Assembly: GCA_030159075.1 (NCBI GenBank)
Contig: BROG01000031.1
Location: 1,767,001-1,831,000 of the forward strand
Length of the DNA: 64,000 nucleotides
Source: Atrina japonica
Taxonomy: Eukaryota; Mollusca; Bivalvia; Pterioida; Pinnidae
Direction: 5' to 3'
This document shows positions 58,170 through 64,000 of this stretch, in pieces (the stretch's first letter is position 1; every line of letters begins with the position of its first letter). The notes beneath the pieces were generated by a model. The model was not told the origin of the DNA. It searched no databases and saw only the letters and a list, made by a program, of their open reading frames with translations. The translations under genes were made by a program, and so were the position numbers.

Positions 58170-61100
58170 ATTATTGTGTCTGGACTTATATAGTACTTGG
58201 TAATAGAGTATTGTGTCTGGACTTATATAAGACTTGGCAACAGAGTATTGTGTCTGGACTTATATAGTACTTGGTAATAGAGTATTGTGTCTGAACTTAT
58301 GTAGTACTTGGTAATAGAGTATTGTGTCTGGACTTATGTAGTACTTGGTAATAGAGTATTGTGTCTCTGGACTTATGTAGTACTTGGTAATAGAGTATTG
58401 TGTCTGGACTTATGTAGTACTTGGTAATAGAGTATTGTGTCTGAACTTATGTAGTACTTGGTAATAGAGTATTGTGTCTGAACTTATGTAGTACTTGGTA
58501 ATAGAGTATTGTGTCTGGACTTATGTAGTACTTGGTAATAGAGTATTGTGTCTGGACTTATGTAGTACTTGGTAATAGAGTATTGTGTCTGGACTTATGT
58601 AGTACTTGGTAATAGAGTATTGTGTCTGGACTTATGTAGTACTGGTAATAGAGTATTGTGTCTGGACTTATGTAGTACTTGGTAATAGAGTATTGTGTCT
58701 GGACTTATGTAGTACTTGGTAATAGAGTATTGTGTCTGGACTTATGTAGTACTTGGTAATAGAGTATTGTGTCTGGACTTATGTAGTACTTGGTAATAGA
58801 GTATTGTGTCTGGACTTATGTAGTACTTGGTAATAGAGTATTGTGTCTGGACTTATGTAGTACTGTGTAATAGAGTATTGTGTCTGGACTTATGTAGTAC
58901 TTGGTAATAGAGTATTGTGTCTGGACTTATGTAGTACTTGGTAATAGAGTATTGTGTCTGGACTTATGTAGTACTTGGTAATAGAGTATTGTGTCTGGAC
59001 TTATGTAGTATAATAGAGTATTGTGTCTGGACTTATGTAGTACTTGGTAATAGAGTATTGTGTCTGGACTTATGTAGTACTTGGTAATAGAGTATTGTGT
59101 CTGGACTTATGTAGTACTTGGTAATGAGTATTGTGTCTGGACTTATGTAGTACTTGGTAAATAGAGTATTGTGTCTGGACTTATGTAGTACTTGGTAATA
59201 GAGTATTGTGTCTGGACTTATGTAGTACTTGGTAATAGAGTATTGTGTCTGGACTTATGTAGGACTTGGTAATAGAGTATTGTGTCTGGACTTATGTAGG
59301 ACTTGGTAATAGAGTATTGTGTCTGGACTTATGTAGGACTTGGTAATAGAGTATTGTGTCTGGACTTATGTAGGACTTGGTAATAGAGTATTGTGTCTGG
59401 ACTTATGTAGGACTTGGTAATAGAGTATTGTGTCTGGACTTATGTAGGACTTGGTAATAGAGTATTGTGTCTGGACTTATGTTGGTAATAGAGTATTGTG
59501 TCTGGACTTATGTAGGACTTGGTAATAGAGTATTGTGTCTGGACTTATGTAGTACTTGGTAATAGAGTATTGTGTCTGGACTTATGTAGTACTTGGTAAT
59601 AGAGTATTGTGTCTGGACTTATGTAGTACTTGGTAATAGAGTATTGTGTCTGGACTTATGTAGTACTTGGTAATAGAGTATTGTGTCTGGACTTATGTAG
59701 TACTTGGTAATAGAGTATTGTGTCTGGACTTATGTAGTACTTGGTAATAGAGTATTGTGTCTGGACTTATGTAGTACTTGGTAATAGAGTATTGTGTCTG
59801 GACTTATGTAGTACTTGGTAATAGAGTATTGTGTCTGGACTTATGTAGTACTTGGTAATAGAGTATTGTGTCTGGACTTATGTAGCACTTGGTAATAGAG
59901 TATTGTGTCTGGACTTATGTAGCACTTGGTAATAGAGTATTGTGTCTGGACTTATGTAGCACTTGGTAATAGAGTATTGTGTCTGGACTTATGTAGCACT
60001 TGGTAATAGAGTATTGTGTCTGGACTTATGTAGCACTTGGTAATAGAGTATTGTGTCTGGACTTATGTAGCACTTGGTAATAGAGTATTGTGTCTGGACT
60101 TATGTAGCACTTGGTAATAGAGTATTGTGTCTGGACTTATGTAGCACTTGGTAATAGAGTATTGTGTCTGGACTTATGAGTAATAGAGTATTGTGTCTGG
60201 ACTTATGTAGCACTTGGTAATAGAGTATTGTGTCTGGACTTATGTAGCACTTGGTAATAGAGTATTGTGTCTGGACTTATGTAGTACTTGGTAATAGAGT
60301 ATTGTGTCTGGACTTATGTAGTACTTGGTAATAGAGTATTGTGTCTGGACTTATGTAGTACTTGGTAATAGAGTATTGTGTCTGGACTTATGTAGTACTT
60401 GGTAATAGAGTATTGTGTCTGGACTTATGTAGTACTTGGTAATAGAGTATTGTGTCTGGACTTATGTAGTACTTGGTAATAGAGTATTGTGTCTGGACTT
60501 ATGTAGTACTTGGTAATAGAGTATTGTGTCTGGACTTATGTAGTACTTGGTAATAGAGTATTGTGTCTGGACTTATGTAGGACTTGGTAATAGAGTATTG
60601 TGTCTGGACTTATGTAGGACTTGGTAATAGAGTATTGTGTCTGGACTTATGTAGTACTTGGTAATAGAGTATTGTGTCTGGGACTTATGTAGTACTTGGT
60701 AATAATAGTATTGTGTCTGGACTTATGTAGTACTTGGTAATAGAGTATTGTGTCTGGACTTATATAGTACTTGGTAATAGAGTATTGTGTCTGGACTTAT
60801 ATAGTACTTGGTAATAGAGTATTGTGTCTGGACTTATATAGGACTTGGTAATAGAGTATTGTGTCTGGACTTATATAGGACTTGGTAATAGAGTATTGTG
60901 TCTGGACTTATGTAGGACTTGGTAATAGAGTATTGTGTCTGGACTTATGTAGGACTTGGTAATAGAGTATTGTGTCTGGACTTATGTAGTACTTGGTAAT
61001 AGAGTATTGTGTCTGGACTTATATAGTACTTGGTAATAGAGTATTGTGTCTGGACTTATGTAGTACTTGGTAATAGAGTATTGTGTCTGGACTTATATAG

Positions 61101-62512
61101 TACTTGGTAATAGAGTATTGTGTCTGGACTTATATAGGACTTGGTAATAGAGTATTGTGTCTGGACTTATGTAGTACTTGGTAATAGAGTATTGTGTCTG
61201 GACTTATGTAGTACTTGGTAATAGAGTATTGTGTCTGGACTTATGTAGTACTTGGTAATAGAGTATTGTGTCTGGACTTATGTAGTACTTGGTAATAGAG
61301 TATTGTGTCTGGACTTATGTAGTACTTGGTAATAGAGTATTGTGTCTGGACTTATGTAGTACTTGGTAATAGAGTATTGTTTTCTGGACTTATGTAGTAC
61401 TTGGTAATAGAGTATTGTGTCTGGGTATATAGTACTTGGTAATAGAGTATTGTGTCTGGACTTATATAGTACTTGGTAATAGAGTATTGTGTCTGGACTT
61501 ATATCTAGTACTTGGTAATAGAGTATTGTGTCTGGACTTATGTAGTACTTGGTAATAGAGTATTGTGTCTGGACTTATGTAGTACTTGGTAATAGAGTAT
61601 TGTGTCTGGACTTATGTAGTACTTGGTAATAGAGTATTGTGTCTGGACTTATGTAGTACTTGGTAATGTATTGTGTCTGGACTTATGTAGTACTTGGTAA
61701 TAGAGTATTGTGTCTGGACTTATGTAGTACTTGGTAATAGAGTATTGTGTCTGGACTTATATTACTTGGTAATAGAGTATTGTGTCTGGACTTATGTATT
61801 ACTTGGTAATAGAGTATTGTGTCTGGACTTATGTAGTACTTGGTAATAGAGTATTGTGTCTGGACTTATGTAGTACTTGGTAATAGAGTATTGTGTCTGG
61901 ACTTATGTAGTACTTGGTAATAGAGTATTGTGTCTGGACTTATGTAGTACTTGGTAATAGAGTGTCTGGACTTATGTAGTACTTGGTAATAGAGTATTGT
62001 GTCTGGACTTATGTAGTACTTGGTAATAGAGTATTGTGTCTGGACTTATGTAGTACTTGGTAATAGAGTATTGTGTCTGGACTTATGTAGTACTTGGTAA
62101 TAGAGTATTGTGTCTGGACTTATGTAGTACTTGGTAATAGAGTATTGTGTCTGGACTTATGTAGTACTTGGTAATAGAGTATTGTGTCTGGACTTATGTA
62201 GTACTTGGTAATAGAGTATTGTGTCTGGACTTATGTAGTACTTGGTAATAGAGTATTGTGTCTGGACTTATGTAGTACTTGGTAATAGAGTATTGTGTCT
62301 GGACTTATGTAGTACTTGGTAATAGAGTATTGTGTCTGGACTTATGTAGTACTTGGTAATAGAGTATTGTGTCTGGACTTATGTAGTACTTGGTAATAGA
62401 GTATTGTGTCTGGACTTATGTAGTACTTGGTAATAGAGTATTGTGTCTGGACTTATGTAGTACTTGGTAATAGAGTATTGTGTCTGGACTTATGTAGTAC
62501 TTGGTAATAGGA
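58170..62512. repeat. 37-bp tandem array, about 4.3 kb
   Basis: The unit is tctggacttatgtagtactt + ggtaatagagtattgtg, 37 bp, in about 117 copies with very low divergence. Variants come in blocks: gtaggac at about 59,255-59,520, gtagcac at about 59,885-60,265, and a mix of atagtac and ataggac with gta forms at about 60,760-61,140. A few units are truncated (for example 58,998-59,020, 59,475, 60,175, 61,960). No open frame of length because 37 is not a multiple of three. Confidence 0.97.
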
Positions 62513-63139
62513 GGTTTTCAAGATACTGGATATTTATAGTAAATGTTTTATGATCTTCTAAGTGATATGGTTTTGAACAAAGTTCAATTTTATCTAGTGT
62601 AAGTAGGTTACAACAATAGCATTTTGAAAAATTAAGTTTACTTATTTTATTTGGTAAACACTAATACAGTATTGTATAATGTTTTTATTTCTTGCATTTA
62701 GTCTAAAACATTACTACATGTAAATTTCTCTATATCTTTTGCCTGTGATAAACAGCAATGCTGTATTGTAGCATTACATCAACAATGTTTCTTGCACCAG
62801 TGATAGACTGATCACATTTTTGATCAGCACTGCAGAGACCTGTTGATAGAATAACTTTGTATCCCTACACGCATCGTCTGCATTATTTGCAAACATGTAG
62901 GATCAAGGAGAATTCTGTTGACAGCTTACATTGTTAAAAATAATTATCAGTTACACAATTGGTTTAAAATGAAATACATATATAGGTGTACAATACAGGT
63001 GTATATTTATTTGTGGATGGTGGATGAAAAAATTTTGAGTGATGCGTCTATTAGATATGTCAAACGGATTTATACATGTATGTAAACAAACAGAATTTCA
63101 AGCTTTCCAAGCAATCAAGCACCATATTTGAGTTCCCAA
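62513..63139. other. Unique AT-rich sequence with one 46-bp-array relic
   Basis: 62,742-62,800 (tgtgataaacagcaatgctg + tattgtag, then atgtttcttgcaccag) is a diverged unit of the 46-bp array at 57.6-58.2 kb. The rest is unique; no gene seen. Confidence 0.55.
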
Positions 63140-63242
63140 TAGAAAGAAATACCAGTCTTGGGTGGAATGGATTAGGCTCAACTGACACCTCATTTGGCAC
63201 TTATTGATACATTCCACCCGAGACTGATATTTGTTCTTTCTG
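63140..63242. repeat. Imperfect inverted repeat
   Basis: agaaagaaataccagtcttg + ggtggaatg (63,141-63,170) pairs with cattccacccgagactgata + tttgttctttct (63,211-63,241), about 28 bp with a few mismatches around a 40-bp spacer. It could be a small foldback element. Confidence 0.7.
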
Positions 63243-63385
63243 GAACAAGATTATAGTAATCTATTGCATGTAAATTACAAGACTGATATATTATCAAATT
63301 TCTACTATTCATTACATTTGTCAGACAGCAATACTTGTTTTTAATAATTTTTACAGCTTGTCAATTACACAGTACCAGCTAAATA
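63243..63385. other. Unique spacer
   Basis: gtcagacagcaatacttgtt at about 63,321 is another possible trace of the 46-bp unit; otherwise nothing recognised. Confidence 0.35.
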
Positions 63386-64000
63386 AAATTGGGTTACAAT
63401 GTACCTGGTGAAAAGACCACCAGCAAACTGGGTTACAATGTACCAGGTGAAAAGAACACCAGTAAACTGGGGTACAATGTACCTGGTGAAAAGAACACCA
63501 GTAAACTGGGGTACAATGTACCTGGTGAAAAGAACACCAGTAAACTGGGGTACAATGTACCTGGTGAAAAGAACACCAGTAAACTGGGGTACAATGTACC
63601 TGGTGAAAAGAACACCAGTAAACTGGGGTACAATGTACCTGGTGAAAAGAACACCAGTAAACTGGGGTACAATGTACCTGGTGAAAAGAACACCAGTAAA
63701 CTGGGGTACAATGTACCTGGTGAAAAGAACACCAGTAAACTGGGGTACAATGTACCTGGTGAAAAGAACACCAGTAAACTGGGGTACAATGTACCTGGTG
63801 AAAAGAACACCAATAAACTAGGTTACAATGTACCTGGTGAAAAAAACACCAGTAAAACACCAGTAAACTGGGTTACAATGTACCTGGTCAATAGAACACC
63901 AATAAACTGGGTTACAATGTACCTGGTCAATAGAACACCAGCAAACTGGGGTACAATGTACCTGGTGAAAAGAACACCAGTAAACTGGGTTACAATGTAC
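63386..64000. repeat. 39-bp tandem array, continues past the window
   Basis: The unit is gggttacaatgtacctggtg, aaaagaacaccagtaaact, 39 bp, in about 16 copies in the window. The inner copies (63,470-63,790) are essentially identical with ggggtac; the outer copies have gggttac and other changes. A 10-bp partial duplication (accagtaaaac) sits at about 63,848. Frames of 126-169 codons are open on both strands because 39 is a multiple of three; not called as genes. Confidence 0.95.

Noticed and set aside
63351..63860. 169-codon minus and 140-codon plus frames
   Set aside because: Products of the 39-bp unit, as above.

Overview
This is eukaryotic nuclear DNA, AT-rich, with almost no dense coding sequence. 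It most resembles a marine mollusc, probably a bivalve. The grounds are dispersed repeats I recognise as molluscan in style: tRNA-derived SINEs whose tails end in a TATGAGTGAAAAATTCTT-like core and an acgttaaacaa-like end, the 'gaccacct' element, and the ttatatggaggtggtggcc element. A Penelope-like reverse-transcriptase pseudogene and consensus GT-AG splice signals agree. The species cannot be named from the sequence alone.

Layout. About two fifths of the window is tandem arrays with unrelated units: 117/17 bp (1-440), 34 bp (1.97-2.54 kb), 45 bp (2.63-3.04 kb), 60/58 bp (4.39-6.96 kb), about 81 bp (10.4-12.7 kb), 19/21 bp (14.1-17.2 kb), 58 bp (21.3-27.5 kb) and its 56-bp relative (28.8-29.9 kb), 94-102 bp (32.0-32.5 kb), 29 bp (37.6-38.3 kb), 39 bp (39.0-39.75 kb), 32 bp (40.4-41.1 kb), 36 bp (42.4-43.1 kb), 30 bp (51.9-52.7 kb), 42 bp (56.0-56.8 kb), 46 bp (57.6-58.2 kb), 37 bp (58.2-62.5 kb) and 39 bp (63.4 kb to the end). 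Between them lie AT-rich DNA, SINE copies, a TA-flanked MITE, foldback elements and microsatellites.

Coding content. No complete gene is visible. The best gene evidence is a pair of plus-strand exons (1222-1416 and 1517-1610) separated by a 100-bp GT-AG intron with matching phase. Further plus-strand exon candidates are at 21041-21142 and 45427-45546, with a weaker 28-nt one at 40056-40083. These may belong to one long gene whose introns hold the arrays, but that is inference and I do not recognise the protein. A minus-strand candidate lies at 31616-31813. The RT remnant at 27715-28746 (minus) has three in-frame stops and a small deletion in its catalytic core.

Most notable. The stretch 25181-26140 is a fine-scale, order-preserving mosaic of the 58-bp array and the RT element that lies 2 kb downstream. 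This looks like a consensus or assembly artefact, or else an extraordinary conversion product. The 42-bp array at 56 kb appears to have grown out of a SINE tail. The 37-bp array is flanked on both sides by units of another (46-bp) array. I found no convincing new molecular system; the window is best read as a repeat-rich intronic or intergenic landscape.
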